NCBI GenBank assembly: GCA_964346275.1
Contig: CAYFUR010000033.1
Location: 1-35,016, forward strand
DNA from: CAYFUR01 sp964346275
GTDB lineage: Bacteria > Sumerlaeota > Sumerlaeia > SLMS01
Direction of reading: 5' to 3'
DNA: 35,016 nt
Shown: positions 23,878-32,310 of the stretch, piece after piece
Position numbering within the stretch: the stretch's first letter is position 1
Layout: each line of letters opens with the position of its first letter
Position numbers and translations under genes: made by a program
The notes under the pieces: model-generated
What the model was told of the DNA's origin: nothing
What the model saw: only the letters and a program-made list of their open reading frames with translations
Database searches by the model: none

Positions 23878-25320
23878 ATGGCTCCTCCCATCGGCCTCGG
23901 TGAAACCCTCCTTCTCCTCTCCTATTATTTCAGTCTCAGCTTGCTGGCCTGCCTGGGAATCCACCGCGTGTGGCTGCTGGCCCAGCGCCGCCTGGTCCGA
24001 GCCGCGGAAACCGCTCCTCCCTCTCCGCCGGAACCTTGGCCGCCCCTTCTGGTCCAGCTCCCCATCTACAACGAACCGGCCGTGGCCGAGCGCCTCCTGC
24101 GGTGCTGCGCCGCCCTTCGCTATCCCGCTCCCTTGCGGATTCAGGTTCTTGACGATTCGACAGACGAAACGACGGATGTCGTTGCGCGAGTTCTCGAGGA
24201 CCTTCGCGCCTCCTGCCCTGGCGCGCAATTCAACCACGTCCGGCGGCCGGACCGGACCGGATTTAAAGCCGGAGCACTGGCCGAGGGCCTCCGCCGGACG
24301 AGCGAGCCACTTGTCGCCCTGTTCGATGCGGATTTCCAGCCGCCTCCGGATTTTCTCCTTCGGGTTGTTCCGCATTTGCTTGCCGGGGAGGATCTCGGCT
24401 TTGTCCAGGCCCGCTGGGATCATCTCAACCGCAAGGAATCGCGCCTGACCCGCGCCCAGGCCCTTCTGCTCGACGGGCATTTCCTCGGCGAACACGCCAT
24501 CCGGAGCGCCCGCGGATTGATCTTCAACTTCAATGGGACGGCGGGCATCTGGCGCCGCGAGGCGATCAAGGCAGCAGGCGGCTGGGAGCACGACACCCTC
24601 ACCGAAGATATCGATCTGACCTATCGCGCCCGCCTCCAGGGCTGGCGCGGTTTGTTCCTCCCGGATACAACCGCTCCCGCCGAGTTGCCTGCCGGCTGGG
24701 ACGCCCTCCTCTCCCAGCAGCGCCGCTGGTCTCGCGGCACGCTACAATGTGCACGGAAACTCCTCCCAAGGCTCTGGAGGTCGGATCTTCCCTGGACAGT
24801 CAAGGCCGAGGGCACCATCCCCCTCCTGGCCAACCTCGCCTGGCCGCTCCTTGCCTGGCTCATGATCACGTCGTTTCCCGTTTTCTTTATCCGCCAGCAC
24901 GCCGGGCTTTACACCCTGGTCTGGCTCGATGCGGCTTTACTGTTTCCCGCGACACTCGCGTTTTTTGGATTTTATTATTCCATTTCCCGCCAAACCCAGT
25001 CCGTCTTCGCCTCGCTTGGCGACACACTCCTGGCGCTCTGCCTTGGGATCGCCCTCGCCCTGAACAACGCCACCGCGGCGATCCGGGGCCTTTGGGGGCA
25101 GACGGGAGCCTTTGTTCGAACGCCCAAGGCAGGAATCGGCACCGGCCGGCCGGCGCAAAGAAATCGAGGGGCAAAGACCCCTTTTCGCCTCGAATGGCTT
25201 TTGTTTCTCCATCTTTCAGCCCTTTTCGTATTCAGCCTCTGGCTTGGGGTTTACAGCGCAGTCCCCTTTACTCTTTTCTTCCTTGCCGGTGTTGCATGGG
25301 TGGTTTCGGGAAAGCGATGA
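23878..25320 (+). CDS. Membrane glycosyltransferase family 2, cellulose synthase / CslA-like
   Basis: A 480-residue processive-type GT2 enzyme. An N-terminal hydrophobic segment (about residues 5-25) is followed by the cytoplasmic GT-A domain, then four or five membrane segments from about residue 320. Catalytic motifs are VQLPIYNE, DDS at 92-94, DAD at 150-152, TED at 242-244 and QQRRW at 280-284 (the QxxRW motif), as in CslA glucomannan synthases and bacterial beta-glycan synthases. All key acidic residues are present. The product cannot be fixed: glucan, mannan and glycolipid are all possible. No PilZ domain or BcsB-like partner is seen, so c-di-GMP control is not indicated. The ATG follows AAGG closely. 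It lies in the kdsB-NUDIX direction, 44 bases downstream. Confidence 0.87.
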   Translation: MAPPIGLGETLLLLSYYFSLSLLACLGIHRVWLLAQRRLVRAAETAPPSPPEPWPPLLVQLPIYNEPAVAERLLRCCAALRYPAPLRIQVLDDSTDETTDVVARVLEDLRASCPGAQFNHVRRPDRTGFKAGALAEGLRRTSEPLVALFDADFQPPPDFLLRVVPHLLAGEDLGFVQARWDHLNRKESRLTRAQALLLDGHFLGEHAIRSARGLIFNFNGTAGIWRREAIKAAGGWEHDTLTEDIDLTYRARLQGWRGLFLPDTTAPAELPAGWDALLSQQRRWSRGTLQCARKLLPRLWRSDLPWTVKAEGTIPLLANLAWPLLAWLMITSFPVFFIRQHAGLYTLVWLDAALLFPATLAFFGFYYSISRQTQSVFASLGDTLLALCLGIALALNNATAAIRGLWGQTGAFVRTPKAGIGTGRPAQRNRGAKTPFRLEWLLFLHLSALFVFSLWLGVYSAVPFTLFFLAGVAWVVSGKR

Positions 25321-25341
25321 ATCGAGCGGGCAGTTTGAATG

Positions 25342-25370
25342 TTGACATCCGGGAGTGCCAAAGCTCGCAT
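25342..25370 (+). promoter_or_regulatory. Candidate promoter for the response regulator
   Basis: TTGACA at 25342-25347 is a perfect -35 hexamer. Seventeen bases later TCGCAT (25365-25370) is a poor -10 with three consensus matches. It lies 82 bases before the ATG at 25453, in a 132-base gap. Weak evidence overall. Confidence 0.3.
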
Positions 25371-25452
25371 GAGCCTGCTTATCTGAAGTCTCATACCAAT
25401 CAACCAGGCGCACGCGTGATGAGCCGCCTGCGCGGGACGGAAAGAATTCTTC

Positions 25453-25857
25453 ATGAGTAACGAGATTAAAAGTACAGTCGATGGCAGCCGGGCCGTCCTC
25501 ATCGTCGATGACGAGGAGGTTGTTCGTCACACTGCCGAAATTATTCTCCAGCGGTCCGGGTACAAGGTCCTCACGGCGGCTTCCGGCGAAGAAGCGCTGA
25601 AACTCTATGGCGGCCAGCCGGGTTCCATAGAAACCGTGATTATCGACCTGACCCTGCCCGGCCTTTCCGGAAAGCAACTTGTCCAGGAATTCAAGGCGAT
25701 CGAGCCCAATGTCCGCATCGTTGTGACAAGCGGCTACGACCGCGAGTCCGCCTTGCAGTCTTTTGATGGAGAAGCCGTCGATGGCTTCCTTCCCAAGCCT
25801 TTCCGCGCCCAGGAAATCATCGACGTGATTCAATCGGCCGCGAAAGGGAACGCATAG
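25453..25857 (+). CDS. Single-domain response regulator (CheY-like receiver)
   Basis: A 134-residue stand-alone receiver domain. The acidic pocket is D19-D20 (VLIVDDEE), the phosphoacceptor is D65 (VIIDLTLPG), the switch Thr/Ser is T92-S93 (VVTSGYD) and the conserved lysine is K115 (FLPKPF). No output domain is attached, so it must act through protein contacts or in a phosphorelay. GGAAAG lies about 10 bases before the ATG. The receiver style (RIVVTSGYD, FLPKPF) resembles receivers paired with PAS hybrid kinases. The only kinase in the window is 10.5 kb away at 13281, and any pairing is speculative. The neighbours are a glycosyltransferase upstream and a symporter downstream. Confidence 0.88.
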   Translation: MSNEIKSTVDGSRAVLIVDDEEVVRHTAEIILQRSGYKVLTAASGEEALKLYGGQPGSIETVIIDLTLPGLSGKQLVQEFKAIEPNVRIVVTSGYDRESALQSFDGEAVDGFLPKPFRAQEIIDVIQSAAKGNA

Positions 25858-26038
25858 ACGGATTCCCGCTCTTCCCTGATCGTGGGAAGGAATGCGCAAC
25901 GAGTTGGCAAATTATTCCCTTTATGATGCAATCGGTCCAATTCCCGCCCAAGGCACATCCAGCATTTGACATCCGGCCCGCGTTCACGACCCTTTGGGGC
26001 TCGACTCCACGGCGAAGGGCTCCCCGACACCTCACTTT

Positions 26039-27457
26039 ATGGCCGGACTGTTTCCCCTCTTCTATTTCGCTGTCGTCATTGGCATCGGCCTGTCGCGGCG
26101 CCGCCCGGTAACCGGCGAGGCCGATTTCTTCCTCGCACGGCGTTCCGGCGGAACGGTGCTCCTCACGGGTTCCCTGCTGGCCACGACGCTCGGATCCTTT
26201 GGCGTCATGGGGCTTTCGGGCATGGCCTACAGCCAGGGACTCGTTGCCGGCTGGTATCTGTGGGGCGGAGCCTTTGGGTTTCTGATTCTGGGCACGTGGG
26301 TTCTCGGGCGCATCGAGATCGGCGATGTCTTCACCCTCCCGGAACTCCTCGGGCGAAGCTATGGCGAGGCCGTCCGCGTCTTTTCCGCGGCGCTCATCGC
26401 CATCGCCTGGCTGGGGATCATCGCGGCCCAGCTCATCGCTGCGGGAAAGATCGTCCACTTTCTTGGTACTTCCTCCGGCTGGTGGGGGGGCGGATCGGCG
26501 GCCGGGCCCGCGCTCGCGATTGCCTGCACCGCCGCTGTCTTCGTTGTCTATACGTGCCTGGGCGGCCAGCATTCGATCCTGCGGACGGATCTGCTTCAGG
26601 CCTTCTTTATCATCACGGCGGTCGGCGGCCTTGTGATCAGCGTTTTCTTCCGGCGGCCGGACATTCTCACCGAAGTCGACGCCTCTTTTCTCCGCCTTCC
26701 CTTTAATGACACCATGACGCCGGGAACGACGCTGCTCATCGTGCTGACCTATGGCGTCCCGTTCCTCGTCGGCCCGGACATTTATTCCCGGCTTTTTTCC
26801 GGGAAGGGCCGCCCGACGGCCCAGCGCGCTGTTCTCCTGACAGCTTTCTTCATGATCCCGATGATCCTGGGGATTGTGCTCGCCGGTGTCCTGGGGCGCG
26901 CCATCCTTGGCTCGGGCGCTTCCGATCCCGACACGATTTTGCTGGAGTTCGCTTCCCAGGCGGTCACGCCGCTCTGGGGCGGGATGCTTATGGCCGCGCT
27001 TCTCGCCGCCGTCATGAGCAGCGCCGACACCTGTCTCCTGACGATTTCCACCCTTGTCAGCCGCGATCTCCTCGATACGCTCCTGCCTCGACTTCGCCGC
27101 GAGGAAACCCTCGTGGCGCGAAGCCGCTGGATCATCCTCGCCGCCGGGGCCGCCAGCTTGCTCGTTGCACTGGCCTTGCAGGATATTGTCAAAGCGCTGA
27201 CAATTTGTTATCAGCTTTACTCGCCCGCCGTTTTGTGTCCTTTTCTCGCGCTCGTCATTTTCCGGGGGCGCACGTTCCGCCCACTCACCGGCATGCTCGC
27301 CGTGGGTTTTGGAGCGGGTTGTGCGGCGATTGGAATCTGGGCGGATCTGCCAGGCTTGAAACTGGCCGCCTTTGGCGCGTCCGCCCTTCCGTTTGCCATG
27401 GAATTGTTTGTCCGGCGCGGCCCGGCACATTTGCCACCCGCCACGAAAAATCAATAA
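26039..27457 (+). CDS. Sodium:solute symporter (SSS family)
   Basis: A 472-residue inner-membrane transporter with about 13 hydrophobic segments, using the sodium gradient to import a solute. Family features are ADFFLARRSGG in the first cytoplasmic loop, LLATTLGSFGVMGLSGMAYS for helix 2, FVVYTCLGGQHSILRTDLLQ, and LLAAVMSSADTCLLTISTL, whose serines belong to the sodium site of this family. The segment VPFLVGPDIYSRLFSGKG is the conserved D.YSR.F..K loop. The substrate (sugar, amino acid, proline or other) is not readable. ATG 26039 is chosen, since the in-frame upstream TTG at 25994 only adds a polar tail. The 181-base leader holds a 6-bp hairpin (CTTCCC...GGGAAG near 25871) without a T tract. 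Confidence 0.87.
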   Translation: MAGLFPLFYFAVVIGIGLSRRRPVTGEADFFLARRSGGTVLLTGSLLATTLGSFGVMGLSGMAYSQGLVAGWYLWGGAFGFLILGTWVLGRIEIGDVFTLPELLGRSYGEAVRVFSAALIAIAWLGIIAAQLIAAGKIVHFLGTSSGWWGGGSAAGPALAIACTAAVFVVYTCLGGQHSILRTDLLQAFFIITAVGGLVISVFFRRPDILTEVDASFLRLPFNDTMTPGTTLLIVLTYGVPFLVGPDIYSRLFSGKGRPTAQRAVLLTAFFMIPMILGIVLAGVLGRAILGSGASDPDTILLEFASQAVTPLWGGMLMAALLAAVMSSADTCLLTISTLVSRDLLDTLLPRLRREETLVARSRWIILAAGAASLLVALALQDIVKALTICYQLYSPAVLCPFLALVIFRGRTFRPLTGMLAVGFGAGCAAIGIWADLPGLKLAAFGASALPFAMELFVRRGPAHLPPATKNQ

Positions 27458-27522
27458 CCCACCCGGAGCGGGTTCTTGTCTCCCCGTTCCGCGAGTATTC
27501 GACCAACAGGAGTGACTCTGAC

Positions 27523-29118
27523 ATGACTCTCGACCGCAGGCTTGCCGGCGTTTTGCTTCACCCCACTTCCTTGCCGGGGCGATTCGGGATTGGCGATCTC
27601 GGCCCCGAGTGCTTGCGCTTCCTCGATTGGATGAGCGATGCCGGCCTGGCCTACTGGCAGGTGCTTCCCCTTGGCCCCACGGGTTTCGGAGACTCCCCCT
27701 ACCAGTCCTTTTCCGCCTTCGCCGGCAATCCGCTTCTTGTCAGCCCCCAGGTTCTGGTCAGCGATGGCCTCGCCCGCCACGAGGACATTGTTCCCCCGCA
27801 CATGCCCGCCAACCGAATCGACTATGGAACCGTCATCGATTGGAAGCACGCCCTCCTGCGCGCCGTGCATAAGCGCTTCCTGCGCGACAAGCCCGCGGAC
27901 GTCGTCTCCCAATACGAAGTGTTCAAAAAGCGCAAGGACGTCAAAGTCTGGCTCGAAAACTACGCCCTTTTCCGCGTGGGCAAGGATCTCCACGACGGCC
28001 AGGCGTGGGACCGCTGGGAAATACCCCTCCGCCTGCGGGAGAAAAAGGCCATCGCCAAGCTGAAGAAAGATCACGCCGAATCTCTCGATTACCACATGTT
28101 CTGCCAGTTTCTCTTCTTCAGCCAGTGGGACCGCATCCGCGAGGCCGCTCATGCCCGCGATATCCAGATCATCGGCGACGTGCCCATCTACGTGGCCTTT
28201 GACAGCGCCGACACGTGGGCCAACCAGGAAATTTTCCAACTCGACGAGAAAGGCCATCCCATCGCCGTGGCCGGCGTTCCACCCGACTACTTCAGCGCAA
28301 CGGGCCAGCTCTGGGGGAATCCTCTCTATCGCTGGGATAAGCTCAAGGAACAGAAATACTCCTGGTGGTTCGATCGTTTCCAGTCGCTTTTCGCCCTCGT
28401 CGATATCATGCGCCTCGATCATTTCCGGGGCTTCATGGGCTACTGGTCCGTTCCCCACGGAGAAAAAACCGCTGTCAACGGCGAGTGGATGAAAGGCCCG
28501 GGTTTGGACTTCCTCACGGCGCTCAAGAGGCGGCTGAAAGAGCTGCCCATCATTGCGGAAGATCTCGGCGAGATTTCACCTGACGTCCACGAAGCACGCG
28601 ACGCCTTTCACCTTCCCGGCATGAAGATCCTCCAGTTCGCCTGGGATATCGTCCAGTTCGACCCCGTCATCCCCGATCCGAACAACGCCTTTCATCCCCA
28701 CAACCACGTGCAGAATTGCGTTGTCTATACAGGGACCCACGACAACGACACGACGGTCGGCTGGTACCATAACACGTCAAAAGAAGGCGAGCGCCACAAC
28801 ATGCGCACCTACCTCGCCACCGACGGCTCCCAGCCCCACTGGGACCTGATCCGCGCCGCTTTCATGTCCGTTGCCAACACCGCCATTGTTCCCATGCAGG
28901 ACTTTCTCGGCCTGGGCACCGATTGCCGCATGAACTTTCCCGGCCGCGCGGAAGGCAACTGGACCTGGCGCCTCACCCCGGAGCAAATGAACTGGGATCT
29001 CGCCCAGTTTATATACGCCAAGACGCTGCTTTACCAACGCTGCGCCAAGCCCCCCAAGGAAGCCGTTTACGACGCGGAAGCGAAGAAAATCCAGTACAAG
29101 GACGACCCGAACGCCTGA
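27523..29118 (+). CDS. malQ: 4-alpha-glucanotransferase (amylomaltase)
   Basis: A 531-residue GH77 enzyme that transfers alpha-1,4-glucan segments between maltodextrins or onto glucose. The N-terminus AGVLLHPTSLPGRFGIGDLG is the family signature, and QVLPLGPTGFGDSPYQSFSA follows. Catalytic residues are the nucleophile D299 (MRLDHFRGF), acid/base E346 (IIAEDLGEI) and D407 (GTHDNDTTVGWY). The 250s loop region includes DSADTWANQEIFQLD and the GVPPDYFSATGQLWGNPLY motif. Length is that of short bacterial GH77 enzymes. ATG 27523 follows AGGAG at 27508-27512 by 10 bases. With the GH13 enzyme at 9101 it suggests glycogen or maltodextrin turnover. dapD follows 18 bases downstream. Confidence 0.95.
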   Translation: MTLDRRLAGVLLHPTSLPGRFGIGDLGPECLRFLDWMSDAGLAYWQVLPLGPTGFGDSPYQSFSAFAGNPLLVSPQVLVSDGLARHEDIVPPHMPANRIDYGTVIDWKHALLRAVHKRFLRDKPADVVSQYEVFKKRKDVKVWLENYALFRVGKDLHDGQAWDRWEIPLRLREKKAIAKLKKDHAESLDYHMFCQFLFFSQWDRIREAAHARDIQIIGDVPIYVAFDSADTWANQEIFQLDEKGHPIAVAGVPPDYFSATGQLWGNPLYRWDKLKEQKYSWWFDRFQSLFALVDIMRLDHFRGFMGYWSVPHGEKTAVNGEWMKGPGLDFLTALKRRLKELPIIAEDLGEISPDVHEARDAFHLPGMKILQFAWDIVQFDPVIPDPNNAFHPHNHVQNCVVYTGTHDNDTTVGWYHNTSKEGERHNMRTYLATDGSQPHWDLIRAAFMSVANTAIVPMQDFLGLGTDCRMNFPGRAEGNWTWRLTPEQMNWDLAQFIYAKTLLYQRCAKPPKEAVYDAEAKKIQYKDDPNA

Positions 29119-29136
29119 CCAGGAAAACTCGCGCCC

Positions 29137-29934
29137 ATGGACATCGCCCGACTCGAAGCACGCATCGATCACTTCTGGGAACACCGCGAAGGCGGCTTCC
29201 CCCAGGAAGCGGTGGACATCGTCGCCGAGACACTCGATCAGCTCACCGCCGGAAAGATCCGCGCCGCCAGCCCCGGCGGCGATGGGCAATGGCACGCCCA
29301 TGAATGGGTGAAGAAGGCCGTGCTGCTGCACTTTCGCATGAGCCCCATGCGCCCCATGGAAGCCGGAGCCCTGCATTTCTTCGACAAGGTGGATGTCCAG
29401 GGCCGCTGGCCCGGCAAGGGGGTGCGCGTTGTCCCTCCCGCTACCGTGCGCCATGGGGCCCACCTCGAAGAAGGCGTGGTCCTTATGCCGTGCTATATCA
29501 ACATCGGCGCGCGGGTCGGCACGGGCACCATGATCGACACCTGGTCCACCGTTGGAAGCTGCGCCCAGGTCGGCAGCAAATGCCACATCAGCGGGGGAGT
29601 AGGGATCGGCGGCGTCCTTGAGCCGCTCCAGGCCACCCCGGTCATCATCGAGGACAAGTGCTTCATCGGCGCGCGTTGCGAAGTCGCCGAGGGCGTCATC
29701 GTCCGCGAAGGAGCCGTGCTGGCCATGGGCTGCTATGTCGGCAAATCCTCCCGTCTATACGACGCGACACGGAAGAAGGAAATCGAGCGCGGCGAAATCC
29801 CAGCCGGAGCCGTCGTCGTCCCGGGAACCCTCCCCGCCGGGGATGGCTCTCATTCCACTTACGCCCTCATTATCAAGAAATACCGCGACGCCGGCACCGA
29901 TGCGAAAACGGCCTTGAATCAAATTCTTCGCTGA
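29137..29934 (+). CDS. dapD: 2,3,4,5-tetrahydropyridine-2,6-dicarboxylate N-succinyltransferase
   Basis: A 265-residue enzyme of the lysine/diaminopimelate pathway that succinylates tetrahydrodipicolinate using succinyl-CoA, feeding both lysine and peptidoglycan. The N-terminal helical domain ends near residue 100. The left-handed beta helix follows with hexapeptide turns, and MPCYINIGARVGTGTMIDTW, TVGSCAQVG, HISGGVGIGGVLEPLQATPV, IIEDKCFIGARCEV and GAVLAMGCYVG are strongly conserved DapD segments. The C-terminus carries SHSTYALIIKKYRDAGTDAK, also typical. The ATG at 29137 has AGGAAAA about 11 bases upstream. It trails malQ by 18 bases and is probably co-transcribed, though the two are unrelated in pathway. 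Confidence 0.95.
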   Translation: MDIARLEARIDHFWEHREGGFPQEAVDIVAETLDQLTAGKIRAASPGGDGQWHAHEWVKKAVLLHFRMSPMRPMEAGALHFFDKVDVQGRWPGKGVRVVPPATVRHGAHLEEGVVLMPCYINIGARVGTGTMIDTWSTVGSCAQVGSKCHISGGVGIGGVLEPLQATPVIIEDKCFIGARCEVAEGVIVREGAVLAMGCYVGKSSRLYDATRKKEIERGEIPAGAVVVPGTLPAGDGSHSTYALIIKKYRDAGTDAKTALNQILR

Positions 29935-29958
29935 ACGGCTCGCAGACAAAGAATTGAT

Positions 29959-29987
29959 TTGCGTTTAGAACCACTTTCGTCTAAATA
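29959..29987 (+). promoter_or_regulatory. Candidate sigma-70 promoter for the secreted protein gene
   Basis: TTGCGT (29959-29964) and TAAATA (29982-29987) are separated by exactly 17 bases. The surrounding 80 bases are unusually A/T-rich for the window. The pair lies 44 bases before the ATG at 30031. Confidence 0.55.
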
Positions 29988-30015
29988 CAAATTGTCCCCC
30001 CGAAAAATATATCCC

Positions 30016-30026
30016 GGAGGAGGGAG
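30016..30026 (+). promoter_or_regulatory. Very strong ribosome binding site of the secreted protein gene
   Basis: GGAGGAGGGAG, containing a full GGAGG core, lies just before the ATG at 30031. It is the strongest Shine-Dalgarno sequence I see in the window and fixes that start against the upstream TTG at 29959. Confidence 0.7.
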
Positions 30027-30030
30027 TTTC

Positions 30031-32307
30031 ATGCGTTTCACCTTTGTTGCGGCAACCCTTGCCGCATGCCACCTGATGTGGGGAACCGCCGCCCTCGGCT
30101 ACAACATGTATGTCGCCGATCCCAAGGCGGGAATGATCTACGGTTACGAAGATGCGGGAAGAGACCCGATGCCGGCGCCGGTGTTGATCTCCGGCCAGGT
30201 CTCCCTGGAAGCCTGGGACCTGGTTTTTCTTTCCGGAACAGAATCCGCCTTCATCAGCGGCCAGAATGTCGTGGCTTTCAATTCGGCCAGCGGCCGCCTC
30301 GATCTCGTCCACGCCGCCGCCCCGGAGGAATGGATCGCCGCCATTGGCTACGGTCTTAACGAGAACAATTTCGTCTTCGCCGTCGTCGATCGAAACACCA
30401 ACGAAATCACCATCCACGACGCAACGCGGGCCGGATTTGGAGAAAGCTGGACCACGGAAACGTATATCCACCCGGAGCCGAGCTCGCGCTTTGGACGCAT
30501 CGAGTTGATCAAGACCGGCGAAATGAAATTCGCCCTGAATACAGATTCCGGCACCATCAATTTCCTCGACTATACAGCAACGCCGCCCGCAGTGAACGAA
30601 ATCACCACGGGGGGAGGGACTATTGACCTTTACCCCGGCCCCTTCTATTTCGACAGGCAATTCATCGCTGCCTACAACGGAACGGAACCGGTCGTATTCT
30701 TCGATGAAGATGGAAACGATCAGGAGCCGCCCCACCTGGACTCCGAGATCTTCGATTTCAGCCGGACGGTGGAGGCCCTGCATTTCCGCGATGATCCGTA
30801 CCGCATCGCAGCGGTTAGCCGCCAGGATCAGGCCATCCTGGGCGATGAAGACTCATTCTCCTCGCAAGAGAATTTCGGCATCCTCTACTCACCACGGGAT
30901 GATCCATCGGATCTCTCCGAACCCATCGATCCGGCACGCGATGCCACCGGTGTGACAGAGCTGGCGCCTCTCAGCGGCGTCCGCTGGACCGGCTATGACT
31001 GGCCTCGCGCACGCCTCCTGGAAATTGATCCCGTCCAACAGCAACTCACCGAGAAGTTCGTTTACGAAGTCGGCACCGGCCCGGAAATCGGCAACATCAA
31101 GCTCATGGACATGGGCCCGGATGGCTGGCTTTATCTTCTCACGGAGCGAAACGATCAAGTCCGCCTGATGCGCATTTGGCCATCCAGCGGAGAGCGCGAA
31201 ATGATCGCCTCGGAATTGCCACGCCTTGTCTATCAAACCTTCCTTGTCGTCGCCCCGGACGAGTTTCTTGTGATGTATAGACAACGACCAGGAGAGGAAA
31301 GCCAAATGTCACAGAATACCGTCTCGCGATTCCAGGTCCAACCGGGAGGCCAGATCATGGAAGCCGACATCGAAACTCTTCCGGCACTCCGGGATGCATT
31401 TGATTCTATCCTTCTTTCCGAATCCAGCGGATACCACCTTCTGCCTGCTTCCCAGTCCGCCCTCGTGCAATCTTTCGACGGCACCAGCCTTTCCCCCGAG
31501 TCTTTTTCAGGAACGTCCGAGGACCTCGCAATCAATGAAAACACCTCCCTCGGAATCGCCTCCGCCACGGGAACTATTGAATTTCCGGCGTCCAGCGCAG
31601 AGGCGGAATCCTTTCTTCTCTCCGTGCATTTCAATACAACATTCGGAACTCCATGGATCGACCTCCATCCCATCACTTTTTCACTCACTTCACCAGAAGG
31701 CCAGAATTTCCAGGGGAGCTTGGATAAATTCGTCTCCCATCCCAAAGATGTTCTCCTGACGGCCGCTGTCGCCACCTCGTCTCGGGGAACCTTCGAGGGA
31801 ACATGGAATTTTGAAATTACCTTTGAGGACAATGTGTTCGACGACATCGATGACGCATCCCTCGAAATTGAGCTGACTCCCCGGCCCGTCACTTCCGCTC
31901 TGCAGATCGACTCTCTGGGAAACGAGGACGTCATGCTCTACGAACCCCGGCTTTACGGGACTTCGGATGCGCATTTGATAGCTCTGGACCTCGCCACCGG
32001 AGAAACAAACCGCACGCGGCTCATCCCTCCGGCAGGCGATTCCGCCTTCCAGAATGACAAGAATCTGGCCAGCCAATTCCGCCTCGGGCCCAATGGCAGC
32101 TATGCATATTTGTCCCTCGCGCGTACGCTCCGCCTCTATCGCATCGACCTCCAAACCGGCGAAATGACGATGCTGCTTGCCAGCCGCCCCGGCGATTTGC
32201 CAAATGAGGCCATCACACCCGAAGGCGATCCCTACCTGGATTTCACCTTCGGGCCGGATGCCGCCCTGCGCCAGGCAACCGGCACCTCCGGATGGACAAT
32301 GTATTAG
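30031..32307 (+). CDS. Large secreted protein, propeller-like, unknown function
   Basis: A 758-residue protein with a signal peptide (MRFTFVAATLAACHLMWGTA) and no family I recognise. The mature region begins YNMYVADPKAGMIYGYED. Recurring strands such as MGPDGWLYLLTERND (middle) and LGPNGSYAYLSLARTLRLYR (end) look like blades of a beta-propeller in its N- and C-terminal parts. Between about residues 510 and 625 a segment with FSLTSPEGQNFQGSL and FEGTWNFEITFED loosely recalls P-domain or galactose-binding-like jelly rolls. No PEP-CTERM, LPXTG or type IX sorting signal appears at the C-terminus (GTSGWTMY). The protein is acidic, with few lysines. It has its own promoter and a very strong ribosome site, so high expression is likely. 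The acyltransferase gene starts 3 bases after its stop. Confidence 0.75.
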   Translation: MRFTFVAATLAACHLMWGTAALGYNMYVADPKAGMIYGYEDAGRDPMPAPVLISGQVSLEAWDLVFLSGTESAFISGQNVVAFNSASGRLDLVHAAAPEEWIAAIGYGLNENNFVFAVVDRNTNEITIHDATRAGFGESWTTETYIHPEPSSRFGRIELIKTGEMKFALNTDSGTINFLDYTATPPAVNEITTGGGTIDLYPGPFYFDRQFIAAYNGTEPVVFFDEDGNDQEPPHLDSEIFDFSRTVEALHFRDDPYRIAAVSRQDQAILGDEDSFSSQENFGILYSPRDDPSDLSEPIDPARDATGVTELAPLSGVRWTGYDWPRARLLEIDPVQQQLTEKFVYEVGTGPEIGNIKLMDMGPDGWLYLLTERNDQVRLMRIWPSSGEREMIASELPRLVYQTFLVVAPDEFLVMYRQRPGEESQMSQNTVSRFQVQPGGQIMEADIETLPALRDAFDSILLSESSGYHLLPASQSALVQSFDGTSLSPESFSGTSEDLAINENTSLGIASATGTIEFPASSAEAESFLLSVHFNTTFGTPWIDLHPITFSLTSPEGQNFQGSLDKFVSHPKDVLLTAAVATSSRGTFEGTWNFEITFEDNVFDDIDDASLEIELTPRPVTSALQIDSLGNEDVMLYEPRLYGTSDAHLIALDLATGETNRTRLIPPAGDSAFQNDKNLASQFRLGPNGSYAYLSLARTLRLYRIDLQTGEMTMLLASRPGDLPNEAITPEGDPYLDFTFGPDAALRQATGTSGWTMY

Positions 32308-32310
32308 AAC

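Noticed and set aside
25899..25927. TTGGCA ... TATGAT upstream of the sodium:solute symporter as a promoter
   Set aside because: Spacing between the boxes is only 12 bases, too short for sigma-70.
25817..27454. Minus-strand open frame of 545 codons opposite the sodium:solute symporter
   Set aside because: The composition is dominated by Arg, Gly, Glu and Asp, as expected from the antisense of a membrane protein in GC-rich DNA, and the plus-strand symporter motifs are clear.
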